Origin: Candidatus Berkiella aquae
GTDB taxonomy: Bacteria > Pseudomonadota > Gammaproteobacteria > Berkiellales > Berkiellaceae
Direction: 5' to 3'
NCBI RefSeq assembly: GCF_001431295.2
Contig: NZ_LKAJ02000001.1
Location: 2,232,001 to 2,296,000, forward strand
DNA length: 64,000 nucleotides
This document shows, piece after piece, positions 38,319-47,994 of this stretch (within the stretch, counting starts at the first letter, position 1; the number at the start of each line of letters is the position of its first letter). The translations under genes and the position numbers were made by a program. The notes under the pieces were generated by a model. The model saw nothing but the letters and a program-made list of their open reading frames with translations. It did not search any database and was not told where the DNA came from.

Positions 38319-39283
38319 TATGAACTCCTCAAAGCATGCCATTCATAAAATAATGCTTCTAACAATAATTGCTTATTTACTCCCGATGCATTCAATACTT
38401 GAATGGCATCAAGAACATGATTCATAAATGCGAACAACGATTTTGCTGACAAATGGGCTAACTGTGTAAAACGCTCTGTTCTGTCACTAAACACAGTTAC
38501 TCCTGTTGTCACATACCGGATTAATTCTGTTAACCAATAATAAAGTAAGTATAGTGCGTCTGTCGTATCCGATAACAACCAATTTTGTGCTTCTTCTTGG
38601 TAGCAAATTAAAAGATTTTCGGCATATAGCAATCGCTCTAGCATGTTTAATGATTGTTCTAGCGCTTGTGGTGCAATATTTTGCGCTTTTAACGGTGCGC
38701 CACCTGCCACTTTTAACTGCCATATCAGCTTATCTAATGATTCTTCGGGACGTTGCTGTTTTAACCAGGTAATAGCATCTTGAACACTTGGCACCGATAC
38801 ATTGACGATAAAACAACGACTACGTATTGTTGGCAAAATCGCAGATAATTGCTTAGCAATTAATATGAAATAAGTCTGATTAGGTGGCTCTTCGAGAATT
38901 TTAAGCAGTGCATTAGCACAATTAACGGTTAAGTGGTCAGCTGTAATTACCACAACACGATTAGCTGATTGATGAGAAGCTTTTGCTAAAAAATCAATGA
39001 TTTCTCGAATATCATCAATACTGATATTCGCATTATCTCCTAAAGAGCGATAATCTGGATGATGTTGTTGTTGATAAAGATGGCAAGCGGTACAGATACC
39101 GCAGGCACCATTGTCATTTGGCGACAAACATAAAAGTCTTTGCGCCAACGTATTCGCCAATGCTTGTTTGCCTAGTCCTTCTTGTCCAACTAATAATAAA
39201 GCATGTGGGATTTTTTTTGATTGAACCATTTTCCCTAGCTGTTTTTTTATGTTAATTAACCAGGGATAATTCAAATCTTGCAT
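38318..39283 (-). CDS. holB: DNA polymerase III subunit delta'
   Basis: A 321-residue clamp-loader subunit. The AAA+ core has a P-loop-like VGQEGLGKQALA near residue 35, the zinc module CxxxxxxxxCxxCxxC (residues about 50-67), and the SRC sensor region in IRSRCFIVNVS. The C-terminal collar domain is present. It follows tmk with a 13-bp overlap. Confidence 0.94.
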   Translation of the reverse strand: MQDLNYPWLINIKKQLGKMVQSKKIPHALLLVGQEGLGKQALANTLAQRLLCLSPNDNGACGICTACHLYQQQHHPDYRSLGDNANISIDDIREIIDFLAKASHQSANRVVVITADHLTVNCANALLKILEEPPNQTYFILIAKQLSAILPTIRSRCFIVNVSVPSVQDAITWLKQQRPEESLDKLIWQLKVAGGAPLKAQNIAPQALEQSLNMLERLLYAENLLICYQEEAQNWLLSDTTDALYLLYYWLTELIRYVTTGVTVFSDRTERFTQLAHLSAKSLFAFMNHVLDAIQVLNASGVNKQLLLEALFYEWHALRSS

Positions 39284-39894
39284 ATTACTTCAGCTATCTG
39301 TTGCTTAACTTGGCCTAATTCTTTAGAGGCATCAATCACAATATAACGCTCAGGATTTTGCGCAGCACACTGCAAATAAAATTGACGGATTTTTTCAAAG
39401 AAAGACGCTTTTTCTTTTTCAAAACGATCGAGCACGCGATTGCGCTGAATACGCGCTAAAGCAATTTCAACAGGTGCATCCAAAATCACGGTATGATCCG
39501 GACGAAAGCTGCCTAATGTCCATTCATTTAGACTATCAATTACTTTAAAATCCATTCCTCGCCCCGCGCCTTGATAAGCATACGTTGCATCAACAAAACG
39601 ATCACAAATCACCCATTTTCCCTGCGCTAAGGCCGGTTTAATCACTTGTTCAACATGAGCAAATCGTGCTGCATATAATAGTAACAATTCAGTTTGAGGT
39701 AATGTTTTTTCGGTAAACTCTGCTAATAATATGTCTCGAACCCGTTCCCCTAGAGGTGTTCCCCCAGGTTCTCGCGTTAATACGACACTTAATCCTTTTT
39801 GTTCAAGTTGTTCTGCCATCCATTGAATATTGGTTGATTTGCCAACACCTTCAATGCCTTCGACAGTAATGAATTTAGCGTTGGAGTGACTCAT
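39271..39894 (-). CDS. tmk: Thymidylate kinase
   Basis: A 207-residue kinase that makes dTDP. P-loop EGIEGVGKSTN at about residues 11-21, the LTREPGGT motif and the DRFVDATYAYQGAGR segment identify it. I start at the ATG at 39894, which matches the family N-terminus; an upstream in-frame extension lies inside mltG. Overlaps mltG by 20 bp and holB by 13 bp. Confidence 0.97.
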   Translation of the reverse strand: MSHSNAKFITVEGIEGVGKSTNIQWMAEQLEQKGLSVVLTREPGGTPLGERVRDILLAEFTEKTLPQTELLLLYAARFAHVEQVIKPALAQGKWVICDRFVDATYAYQGAGRGMDFKVIDSLNEWTLGSFRPDHTVILDAPVEIALARIQRNRVLDRFEKEKASFFEKIRQFYLQCAAQNPERYIVIDASKELGQVKQQIAEVICKI

Positions 39895-40903
39895 GGTTAG
39901 ACATCCTTTGTAAATATAGCGCAACTGCCTGATTATGCTCTGATAGTGTATTAGAAAATATATGCGTTCCATCACCTTTTGCAACAAAATATAAGGCTTC
40001 ACTTTTATCAGGATGAAGCACCGCTTCAATGGAACGCAGTCCTGGCAATGCAATTGGGCTAGGAGGTAATCCTGCATGGCGGTAGGTATTATAAGGATTA
40101 TCACTTGACTGCAAATGTGCTTTAGTTATTTTTCCGTTATAAGCCTCTTTTAAACCATAAACGATTGTTGGATCAGCTTGAAGGCGCATATTTTTCTGTA
40201 ATCTTCGCTGAAAAACACCCGAAATTTTTTCACGCTCCTCGTCCCTGCCGGTTTCTTTCTCAACAATAGACGCTAAAATCAATGCTTCATAAGGTGTTTT
40301 AATGGCAATATTTAAATCACGGTTTTGCCAAGCATCCATTAATTTAATGCTCATTATTTTTCTAGCGCGTAACAATAACGTTTTATCAGTGGTATTTGCT
40401 TTAAAATGATAGGTATCTGGAAAAAACAATCCTTCTGCAATGAAGATATTTTCCCCTAACGATTTCATGATTTGTTCTTCTGATTGCCCCCAGAGCGTTT
40501 TCTTAATTGCGGGGTGAAATTGCATTGCTCGTAGCATTTGTGCAAATGTCATACCTTCGGTGATAGTGAAGGAATGGATAATGACATCGCCTTTTACCCA
40601 TTTTTGCAATAATTGTGCAGGCGTAATATTTAAAGGAAAAACATATTCCCCGGCTTGGATTTTCCGTTGTAACCCTTTTGAACGAATATAGCCGTAAAAT
40701 AAAGGGATTTCATATGAATGAATAATACCATTTGCTTGTAACTGTTTAACGATAAACTTTACAGTGGCGCCTTCTGGGATCTGAAAATAAATAGAGGATG
40801 GGTTGTTACTGAGTGATTTCTTAGGATAAACCATTAGCATATAAGTGCTTGCTAATAGAGAAAGCACTAAAAACGAAATCACAAGATATTTAAGACGCAC
40901 CAT
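39875..40903 (-). CDS. mltG: Endolytic murein transglycosylase MltG
   Basis: A 342-residue inner-membrane enzyme (YceG family) that cuts nascent glycan strands. It has an N-terminal membrane span (residues 7-25), a LysM-like region (IPEGATVKFIVKQL) and the catalytic glutamate in ASIVEKETGRDEE. RADPTIVYGL and the C-terminal PSPIALPGLRSIEAVLHP are family signatures. The pabC gene usually found between fabF and mltG is absent. Confidence 0.96.
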   Translation of the reverse strand: MVRLKYLVISFLVLSLLASTYMLMVYPKKSLSNNPSSIYFQIPEGATVKFIVKQLQANGIIHSYEIPLFYGYIRSKGLQRKIQAGEYVFPLNITPAQLLQKWVKGDVIIHSFTITEGMTFAQMLRAMQFHPAIKKTLWGQSEEQIMKSLGENIFIAEGLFFPDTYHFKANTTDKTLLLRARKIMSIKLMDAWQNRDLNIAIKTPYEALILASIVEKETGRDEEREKISGVFQRRLQKNMRLQADPTIVYGLKEAYNGKITKAHLQSSDNPYNTYRHAGLPPSPIALPGLRSIEAVLHPDKSEALYFVAKGDGTHIFSNTLSEHNQAVALYLQRMSNHESLQR

Positions 40904-40979
40904 GGACTAATTCTTTTAGCCAGGGGCAGACAATGTACTCTCCATCAACGACGGTGAGTACCTATCCGCCCTTAAAAAA

Positions 40980-42230
40980 CTACATTCGTTTAAAAACGAG
41001 TGCTCCGTTAGTCCCACCAAAACCAAATGAATTAGAAATACAAACATCTAACTTCATTTCACGTGGATGATTAGGCACGAAATCTAAATCACAATCTGGG
41101 CTAGGATTTTCAAGGTTAATTGTTGGTGGAACAATTTGATCGCGCAAAGCCAAAATACTAAAAATGGCTTCTATCGCACCAGCTGCTCCCAACAAATGCC
41201 CCGTCATGGATTTAGTTGAACTGACAGGGATCTGCTTCGCACGTTCACCTAAAGCCACTTTAATGGCTAGACACTCGCCAGAGTCACCTACTGGTGTCGA
41301 TGTTGCATGTGCATTGACATAATCAACTTCTTCAACGGGTAAATGAGCATCCTTCAAAGCATTGGTCATCGCAGCTGCTTCACCGAGTCCGCCTTCAGAG
41401 TATGAGGTAATATGAAAAGCAGAGGCGCTCATTCCAAAACCAACTAATTCAGCATAGATTTTTGCACCACGCTTTTTAGCATGTTCATATTCTTCTAAGA
41501 CAACCACACCAGCACCATCTCCTAGTACAAAGCCATCACGGTCTTTGTCCCAAGGGCGACTTGCTTGTTCGGGTGAATCATTACGGGTTGATAAAGCACG
41601 AGAAGCTGCAAAACCACCTAATCCAAGCGGGGTACTTGCTTTCTCTGCACCACCTGCCACCATGACATCCGCATCACCATAAACAATGCTACGTGCTGCC
41701 ATACCAATGCTATGCGCACCGGTTGTGCAAGCCGTTGCAAAAGCCAGATTAGGGCCGGTAAAACCATGCATGATAGAAACATGGCCTGAAATCATATTAA
41801 TGATGGCGCCCGGAATAAAGAACGGCGAAACGCGTCTTGGACCTGATGCTAATAATTCTTCATAATTCTTTTCAATAAAAGCTAAGCCACCAATCCCGGA
41901 ACCCACAGAGATACCAATACGCGAAGCATTCTCTGGATGAGATGATAGGCCTGCATCTTGAATCGCTTGCACTGCAGCAGCAATACCGTACTGCACAAAC
42001 GTATCCATCTTGCGGGTATCTTTTGAAGAAATACCATAATGCTGGGGGTCAAAGTTACGCACTAAGCCGCCAATTTTTGCACTAAAGTTTGAAACATCAA
42101 AAGTGTCGATTAGCGTGATACCGCTTTTTCCAGCAAGGATATTTCGCCAGGTGGAGTCTACTTCGTTTCCAAGTGGTGAAATGATCCCTAAGCCAGTCAC
42201 TACTACTCGACGTTGTCGTTGACTGCTCAT
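40980..42230 (-). CDS. fabF: 3-oxoacyl-ACP synthase II
   Basis: A 416-residue condensing enzyme that elongates acyl-ACP. The active-site cysteine is in [13 protein letters not shown], with the two histidines in [11 protein letters not shown] and [10 protein letters not shown]. The ATG at 42230 has AGGAG six bases upstream, and gives the family length. A weak GTACTC/GAGTAC hairpin (40935-40961) lies in the short gap to mltG. Confidence 0.97.
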   Translation of the reverse strand: MSSQRQRRVVVTGLGIISPLGNEVDSTWRNILAGKSGITLIDTFDVSNFSAKIGGLVRNFDPQHYGISSKDTRKMDTFVQYGIAAAVQAIQDAGLSSHPENASRIGISVGSGIGGLAFIEKNYEELLASGPRRVSPFFIPGAIINMISGHVSIMHGFTGPNLAFATACTTGAHSIGMAARSIVYGDADVMVAGGAEKASTPLGLGGFAASRALSTRNDSPEQASRPWDKDRDGFVLGDGAGVVVLEEYEHAKKRGAKIYAELVGFGMSASAFHITSYSEGGLGEAAAMTNALKDAHLPVEEVDYVNAHATSTPVGDSGECLAIKVALGERAKQIPVSSTKSMTGHLLGAAGAIEAIFSILALRDQIVPPTINLENPSPDCDLDFVPNHPREMKLDVCISNSFGFGGTNGALVFKRM

Positions 42231-42283
42231 AATAGCTCCTTGACTTGTAAGGTGAAGCACGGTGAGTGCTTCACCTTAAAGCA

Positions 42284-42523
42284 TTACTTCTTGGCGTGCT
42301 CTTCGACGTAAGCAATCGCTTCACGAAGAGTCGTAATTTTTTCGGCTTCTTCGTCAGGAATTTCAATTTCAAATTCTTCTTCTAGAGCCATTACTAACTC
42401 GACGGTATCGAGTGAATCAGCACCTAAATCATCTACGAATTTGGATTCTGCTTGGACTTTATCGCGTTCAAGACCTAATTGCTCAACTACGATATCAGTT
42501 ACACGCTCTTCAATGCTGTTCAT
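42284..42523 (-). CDS. acpP: Acyl carrier protein
   Basis: A 79-residue acidic four-helix carrier. The serine that receives phosphopantetheine is in [12 protein letters not shown] choose the ATG at 42523 ([17 protein letters not shown]) because it matches the universal AcpP N-terminus and length; an in-frame ATG seven codons earlier is possible. It lies between fabG and fabF. Confidence 0.95.
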   Translation of the reverse strand: MNSIEERVTDIVVEQLGLERDKVQAESKFVDDLGADSLDTVELVMALEEEFEIEIPDEEAEKITTLREAIAYVEEHAKK

Positions 42524-42683
42524 CACAACTTGTTCCTCAGCCATTATTTGACTTACGCTCCATAGTTTAATAAGTAAAAAAACTAACTACCCAAAAAACA
42601 CCTGGGCTTAATGTGCGGAAATGCTAGCAAAAATCCACGCCTCACGCCACCCTTCTTCCTCAGGTAAATCAGAATTTTGTTAT

Positions 42684-43439
42684 TTAGCTCATATACATTC
42701 CACCGTTTACGTGGATGGTTTCACCGGTGATATAGCCCGCTTGCGCGGAAGCTAAGAACGCAACACAAGATGCAATATCTTGCGATTGCCCCATGCTACC
42801 CACTGGAATCGTTTCTAATAAAGCACGACGCTGTTCATCTGACAATTGTCGGGTCATATCGGTATCAATAAAACCTGGCGCGACAACATTGACCGTAATC
42901 CCTCGAGATGCGATTTCTTTTGCTAATGATTTCGAAAAAGCCATTACGCCCGCTTTAGTCGCAGCATAATTTGCTTGTCCCGGATTGCCGGTTGCGCCAA
43001 CAACAGAGCTAATGGAAATAATCCTACCCCATTTTGCTTTCAGCATCCCTCGCAAACAAGCTTTGGTCACTCGATAAACACCGGTTAAATTGGTATCAAT
43101 CGTGTTTTCCCACTCTTCGTCTTTCATACGCAATAATAAATTATCGTTTGTAACACCTGCATTATTGACTAATATGGTTGGAATCCCAACGTCTTTGGTA
43201 ATCCGCTCAATCGTATCATTCACTGAGGCAGCATCGGTCACATTTAAGACAACCCCAAACCCCTTTAAGCCTTGCTGTTCAAAATAGTGTGAAATAGCCT
43301 CTTGTCCGCGTTCTGAAGTAGCACTACCGATAACGGTTGCACCCATTTGCCCCAAAGTTAAGGCAATGGCCTGCCCAATACCGCGACTAGCGCCAGTCAC
43401 TAAAGCGACTTTGCCTTCTAATGAAGAGAGTTGCCACAT
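42684..43439 (-). CDS. fabG: 3-oxoacyl-ACP reductase
   Basis: A 251-residue short-chain dehydrogenase. The NADPH loop TGASRGIGQA lies at residues 16-25; the catalytic Ser-Tyr-Lys set is in ISSVVG and NYAATKAGV. A GAGG site precedes the ATG. It is coded between fabD and acpP as in most gammaproteobacteria. Confidence 0.97.
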   Translation of the reverse strand: MWQLSSLEGKVALVTGASRGIGQAIALTLGQMGATVIGSATSERGQEAISHYFEQQGLKGFGVVLNVTDAASVNDTIERITKDVGIPTILVNNAGVTNDNLLLRMKDEEWENTIDTNLTGVYRVTKACLRGMLKAKWGRIISISSVVGATGNPGQANYAATKAGVMAFSKSLAKEIASRGITVNVVAPGFIDTDMTRQLSDEQRRALLETIPVGSMGQSQDIASCVAFLASAQAGYITGETIHVNGGMYMS

Positions 43440-43460
43440 CGTATTTCTTTCCTCTACATG

Positions 43461-44414
43461 CTAGCTATTAAGTAATAGTAACGTTGCTTCCATATCATTA
43501 GGAAGTTCAATATTTAAAGGTTTGATTAATGGATCAATACGTTTAATAAGCCCAACAAGCACTTTTCCAGGACCACACTCAACAACTTGTTGTGTTCCCT
43601 CGTTAACCAACCGCTGAACGGTTTCTACCCATCGTACGGGACGATATAGCTGATTAACAAGGCGTTCTCGAATATCGTCAGGATGTTGATGAATCTCAAC
43701 ATCGACATTTTGAATGACAGGAATCGTGGGTGAAGAAATGCGAATATTCCCTAGCGCTTCTTTTAATTTATCTGCAGCTCCCTTCATCAGAGCACAGTGT
43801 GAAGGTACGCTAACGGGTAAAGCAATCGCTTTTTTAGCACCACGCTCTTTAGCTAAGGCACAGGCTCTTTCAACCGCTTTCACGGTGCCTGCTAATACAG
43901 TTTGTCCAATCGCATTAAAATTAGCACAAGATACCACTTCGCCTTGCTCTGCTTCTTGGCAAACGGCTTCTAACTCAGAAGCATCATCCATGCCAATAAT
44001 AGCAGCCATAGCACCCTGCCCCGCAGGAACGGCTTCTTGCATGAGTTCACCACGATAGGTCACTAATTTAACCGCATCTTCTAAACTCATCGCATTGGCA
44101 CAAACCAACGCCGTGTATTCACCTAAGCTATGACCCGCGAGAAAAGTCGGTATGGGACCTTTTTGAGCTTGCCATACACGCCACAATGCAACCCCTGCTG
44201 TCAGTAACACAGGTTGCGTATTCATCGTTTGATTCAATTCGCTTTCATTTTCTGCTTGGGTAAATGCCCATAAATCTTTATCTAACGCTTTAGAAGCGAC
44301 TGCAAAAGTCTCTTGGACAATTGGAAATGCTTCATAAGCAGCTTTTAACATACCAGGCTGTTGCGATCCTTGACCTGGAAAAACAAAGGCGAGTGATTGA
44401 AGTTGCTTAACCAT
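43461..44414 (-). CDS. fabD: Malonyl-CoA:ACP transacylase
   Basis: A 317-residue enzyme that loads malonyl groups on ACP. The nucleophile is in GHSLGEYTALV, after the N-terminal FVFPGQGSQQPGM; the catalytic histidine is in SVPSHCALM. I start at the ATG at 44414 (MVKQLQSLAFVFPG), matching the family; the frame is open further upstream into fabH. No strong ribosome site is visible, which suggests coupling to fabH, 26 bp away. Confidence 0.96.
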   Translation of the reverse strand: MVKQLQSLAFVFPGQGSQQPGMLKAAYEAFPIVQETFAVASKALDKDLWAFTQAENESELNQTMNTQPVLLTAGVALWRVWQAQKGPIPTFLAGHSLGEYTALVCANAMSLEDAVKLVTYRGELMQEAVPAGQGAMAAIIGMDDASELEAVCQEAEQGEVVSCANFNAIGQTVLAGTVKAVERACALAKERGAKKAIALPVSVPSHCALMKGAADKLKEALGNIRISSPTIPVIQNVDVEIHQHPDDIRERLVNQLYRPVRWVETVQRLVNEGTQQVVECGPGKVLVGLIKRIDPLIKPLNIELPNDMEATLLLLNS

Positions 44415-44440
44415 AATAAATAATTCGTCTTCTTTAGATG

Positions 44441-45451
44441 TTAATATTGAACGAGTGCTGAACCCCAAGTTAAACCGCCGCCAAAGGCTTCAAATAAAAG
44501 CGTTTGACCTGGTTTAACACGGCCATCTCTTACGGCCACATCGAGTGCAAGAGGAATGGATGCACTTGAGGTATTGCTATGGGTATCAACGGTACAAATA
44601 ACTTTCTCCATAGAAAGTCCCAGTTTTTCAGCCGTTGCTTGAATAATTCGGATGTTTGCTTGATGAGGGATGAGCCAATCAATTTGCTCGGAATTCAGTT
44701 GATGCTTTTCAAGTATATCTTTAACCATTTCGCCTAATTTACTAACGGCGATTTTAAATACTTTTTGCCCTTGCATCTTAACGTAGGGGCTAAGCGCCAT
44801 CAAATCAGCATTATTGTTTTCTGTCTTCGTGGTTCCAGGCAATATGCCGGTATAATCAGCAAGCTGCATGTTTTCAACCGTTAAGAAATCGCCATAGCTG
44901 CCTTGCGCATAAAGATTCGTTGATAAAATACCAGGTGTTTCGCTTGCTTTTAAAACAACAGCACCCGCACCATCGCCAAATAATACGCATGTTGAACGAT
45001 CAGACCAATCAATCACACGACTCATTAATTCTGAACCAACGACAACGGCGTTGCTTACCGCGCCTGTTTTAATGAATTGATCAGCAACACTCAAGGCATA
45101 AATAAAGCCGGTACAAGCTGCTTGCACATCAAACGCAATACAGGTTGGCACTCCCAATCGTTGCTGTAGCAAACAGGCGGTCGAAGGAAATATTTTATCT
45201 GGCGTACCGGTCGCCACAATAATCATTTGTATTTCTTCTATCGAGAGTCCACTTTGTTCAATCGCTCTTTTAGCAGCGATCGCTGCCATGCTAGAAGCGG
45301 ATTCTTCTTTACCTGCAATATGTCGCGAACGAATACCTGTTCTTTCAAAAATCCAGGCATCAGAGGTTTCAACGCGCTGTTCCCAATCTGCGTTTGTAAA
45401 TATCGTTGGGGGTAAATAACTACCCGTACCGGCAATTTTTGAATACTTCAT
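44441..45451 (-). CDS. fabH: 3-oxoacyl-ACP synthase III
   Basis: A 336-residue initiating condensing enzyme (acetyl-CoA plus malonyl-ACP). The active cysteine is in VQAACTGFIYAL, with the catalytic His and Asn in PHQANIRII and NTSSASIPLAL. It overlaps plsX by four bases and feeds fabD. Confidence 0.97.
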   Translation of the reverse strand: MKYSKIAGTGSYLPPTIFTNADWEQRVETSDAWIFERTGIRSRHIAGKEESASSMAAIAAKRAIEQSGLSIEEIQMIIVATGTPDKIFPSTACLLQQRLGVPTCIAFDVQAACTGFIYALSVADQFIKTGAVSNAVVVGSELMSRVIDWSDRSTCVLFGDGAGAVVLKASETPGILSTNLYAQGSYGDFLTVENMQLADYTGILPGTTKTENNNADLMALSPYVKMQGQKVFKIAVSKLGEMVKDILEKHQLNSEQIDWLIPHQANIRIIQATAEKLGLSMEKVICTVDTHSNTSSASIPLALDVAVRDGRVKPGQTLLFEAFGGGLTWGSALVQY

Positions 45452-46485
45452 ACAGGGGTTCGCTTGACCAAATATTGTTCAACTTCGGATCGAATCTTTT
45501 CAGGTATGTTTTTTTCAGCTTCGAGCATTGCTTCAATGATCGCTTTTTTAAAGCTATGCTGAGGTGCATTACCATGGCTTTTGATAACAACGCCATTAAG
45601 CCCCAAAAAAGTCGCACCATTATACTCGCCAGGATCAAAGCGTTTACGTATCGAACGTAAAATAGGAATCGCTAAAAATGCGATAAATTTGGTATAGAGA
45701 CTACGAGTAAATTCACGACGAATGTAGCTAGTTAACATCTTAGCAACACCTTCGCTGGTCTTTAAGGCAACATTACCTACAAAACCATCGCAGACAACAA
45801 CGTCGGCTTTACCTTGATAGACATCAGTCCCTTCAACAAAACCAATATAGTTTAAATCGGTTTGCGATAATAATTGTGCTGCTTGTTTAACGGCTTCAGT
45901 GCCTTTAATTTCTTCTGAACCAATGTTTAAAAGTGCCACACGAGGTCTATCGATATTATCAATTGCTGCTGCTAAAACAGAACCCATCACAGCGAATTGA
46001 AAAAGATGTTCGCCTTGACAATCTACATTTGCGCCAAGATCAAGCATTCGTAACCGCCCCATTTCAGCTTGGTCAACCCGTACAGGAATAGGATAAACAA
46101 TCGCGGGTCTATCGATACCAGGTAGTGTCTTCAAAACAAATCGTGCAATCGCCATCAACGCGCCTGTGTTACCGGCACTGACACATGCTGCAGCTTCGCC
46201 GGTTTGTACCAGGTTAATAGCGACTCGCATCGAGGAATCTTTTTTATTGCGCAACGCTAACGACGGAGAATCGTCCATCAGGACTTGCTCCGAAGCATGC
46301 TGTATACGCAAACGTGATTCATCATAGGAAGCAGCGCTTAAAAAAGGCAAAAGCTTCTGCTCATCTCCTACAAGAATCAGATTGAGATGAGGGTATTGCG
46401 CGAGTGCGTCCAATGCTGCAGGGACAACAACACTAGGACCAAAATCGCCCCCCATCGCATCCAATGCGATGCAAATACTTCTCAA
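45448..46485 (-). CDS. plsX: Phosphate acyltransferase PlsX
   Basis: A 345-residue enzyme that makes acyl-phosphate for phospholipid synthesis. ALDAMGGDFGP at the N-terminus and SAGNTGALMA in the middle are family marks. The start appears to be a TTG at 46485, six bases after the rpmF stop; no ATG fits the conserved N-terminus. The unusual start may lower its translation relative to rpmF. Confidence 0.95.
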   Translation of the reverse strand: MRSICIALDAMGGDFGPSVVVPAALDALAQYPHLNLILVGDEQKLLPFLSAASYDESRLRIQHASEQVLMDDSPSLALRNKKDSSMRVAINLVQTGEAAACVSAGNTGALMAIARFVLKTLPGIDRPAIVYPIPVRVDQAEMGRLRMLDLGANVDCQGEHLFQFAVMGSVLAAAIDNIDRPRVALLNIGSEEIKGTEAVKQAAQLLSQTDLNYIGFVEGTDVYQGKADVVVCDGFVGNVALKTSEGVAKMLTSYIRREFTRSLYTKFIAFLAIPILRSIRKRFDPGEYNGATFLGLNGVVIKSHGNAPQHSFKKAIIEAMLEAEKNIPEKIRSEVEQYLVKRTPV

Positions 46486-46491
46486 ATGCGT

Positions 46492-46686
46492 TTACTCTTC
46501 GTCAGCATCAGGTGCAGCAGCCGCAATAATCTGACGACCACGATAATATCCGTCAGCTGTCATGTGATGACGACGATGTGTTTCACCCGTTTCTTGATCC
46601 ACTGACAATGTCGGCTTAGCGATTTTGTCATGTGAACGTCTCATGTTGCGCTTTGAACGCGTGGTCCTAGCCTGTCCTACTGCCAT
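46492..46686 (-). CDS. rpmF: 50S ribosomal protein L32
   Basis: A 64-residue basic protein with the L32 N-terminus [20 protein letters not shown]. The zinc-binding cysteines of many L32 proteins are absent, as in the C-minus forms of gammaproteobacteria. The C-terminal tail is acidic (DADEE). It lies between yceD and plsX. Confidence 0.96.
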   Translation of the reverse strand: MAVGQARTTRSKRNMRRSHDKIAKPTLSVDQETGETHRRHHMTADGYYRGRQIIAAAAPDADEE

Positions 46687-46721
46687 TTCTATTCACCATT
46701 ATATAGTTAGTAGTTTAAATA

Positions 46722-47183
46722 TTATTCTTTATATGCATCATGACTAACACATTCATAATCATGACGAGGGACAAAGGGTAACGCAAGGTATAGTTCCTCT
46801 GCAATCCATTGTGTAACAACTATTTCCCCATTTACCACCATCAAAGGCTCATAGCGTGCTGGAAGCTGCTCTGCTTGAACATCGCTGACAACAGGACTTA
46901 CTAAAAATGTTGCCCGTATTGGCTCAATCATTGGCAGCATGCAGCGCTGGCAAATCAGTGATAAATCAACTGATAATTCGCCGGCAATACAGCAATAACC
47001 CTCTGAATCCATTGAAAAAACCACTGATACGCTAATTTGCGCCGTCGGTTGATTTTCTAAGGTTTCGTCTAGATTTGGAAGTTTCCCCAAAGAGATCTTT
47101 CCAACCATGTGCGAGCCACCTATCGGTGCTGATTGGCAAAGTTTTTGTGGATTGATAGTTGTGGGGAGTTCATTGATTAACAT
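46722..47183 (-). CDS. yceD: YceD/DUF177 family rRNA accumulation protein
   Basis: A protein of about 153 residues. The central LICQRCMLPM and the later ARYEPL and LALPFVPRHDYEC segments match YceD, a factor linked to 23S rRNA accumulation and coded before rpmF. The start is uncertain; I use the ATG at 47183 because homology begins there, although the frame continues to 47228 and neither start has a clear ribosome site. Divergent from maf. Confidence 0.88.
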   Translation of the reverse strand: MLINELPTTINPQKLCQSAPIGGSHMVGKISLGKLPNLDETLENQPTAQISVSVVFSMDSEGYCCIAGELSVDLSLICQRCMLPMIEPIRATFLVSPVVSDVQAEQLPARYEPLMVVNGEIVVTQWIAEELYLALPFVPRHDYECVSHDAYKE

Positions 47184-47331
47184 AGGGTGCCAATCATATC
47201 TTTTCGAACTCGCAGAGTCAAAAGTCATGATAAAAAGTTCATTTTTAAGATGCTTCGCATCATGAAGCCTCTTAGATATATAATTTCCCGCTTCATCTTA
47301 ACCTAGCTTAATAGCAAAATAGTTATCTAAC

Positions 47332-47910
47332 ATGCAAAAATTATTATTGGCTTCCAGCTCTATTTACCGTCAAGAATTATTATCTCGTTTAAAAATACCC
47401 TTTGGCTGTTTTTCACCCGACATAGATGAGAAGCCAAAAAATGGCGAATCCATAGAAGCATTGGTACTGCGACTCTCAAAGGAAAAAGCCAAAGCAGCCT
47501 TAAACCAATATCCTGATGCTACCTGCATTGGCTCAGACGAGCTTGCCGTTTTAAATAATGAGGTGCTTGGCAAGCCGCTAACGCATGAGAATGCAACTCA
47601 ACAACTGTCTGCAATGAGCGGCCAGAAAGTCGATTTTTATACGGGGATCTGTGTTCTATCGACCCATCCTGCCTTTGAAGATTGTCGCCTTGTTATGACT
47701 TCAGTGACATTCCGTAAACTATCTCCCAGCATGATAGAAAACTATCTACAAAAAGAGAAACCATATCAAAGTGCAGGTAGCTTCAAATCAGAAACCTTAG
47801 GGAGTGCATTAATTGAAAAATTTCACGGCGATGATCCCACTGCCATGATTGGTCTGCCTCTGATTACGTTATGCGACATGTTAGAAAAAGTGGGAATGGC
47901 GGTGATTTAA
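47332..47910 (+). CDS. maf: Maf-family nucleotide pyrophosphatase (YceF type)
   Basis: A 192-residue nucleoside-triphosphate pyrophosphatase. ASSSIYRQELLSRL replaces the usual A-S-x-S-P-R-R start, and the PDIDE, CIGSDELAVL and GKPLTHENA motifs are present. FYTGICVL, AGSFKSETLG and GLPLITLCDML point to the YceF subfamily, which in E. coli removes m7GTP. It is the only plus-strand gene between 31 and 50 kb and divergent from yceD. Confidence 0.93.
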   Translation: MQKLLLASSSIYRQELLSRLKIPFGCFSPDIDEKPKNGESIEALVLRLSKEKAKAALNQYPDATCIGSDELAVLNNEVLGKPLTHENATQQLSAMSGQKVDFYTGICVLSTHPAFEDCRLVMTSVTFRKLSPSMIENYLQKEKPYQSAGSFKSETLGSALIEKFHGDDPTAMIGLPLITLCDMLEKVGMAVI

Positions 47911-47911
47911 A

Positions 47912-47992
47912 GAGAAATCGCCCGCTCGCTTCCTGCGCAGCTTTTGCTACGCAGTGCGAGCTGCCCCCTTTTATTCAAAGTGGGCGATTCTC
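47912..47992. repeat. Long nested hairpin between maf and sppA
   Basis: An outer stem pairs AATCGCCC (from 47916) with GGGCGATT (to 47989), and GAGA with TCTC beyond it. Inside lie GCTCGC/GCGAGC and CTGCG/CGCAG stems. The sequence is GC-rich between two convergent genes, so it probably ends both transcripts. It differs from the other palindromic elements here. Confidence 0.6.
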
Positions 47993-47994
47993 AA

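Noticed and set aside
39895-40104. 70-residue N-terminal extension of thymidylate kinase
   Set aside because: It lies inside mltG; the P-loop spacing of the family fits the ATG at 39894.
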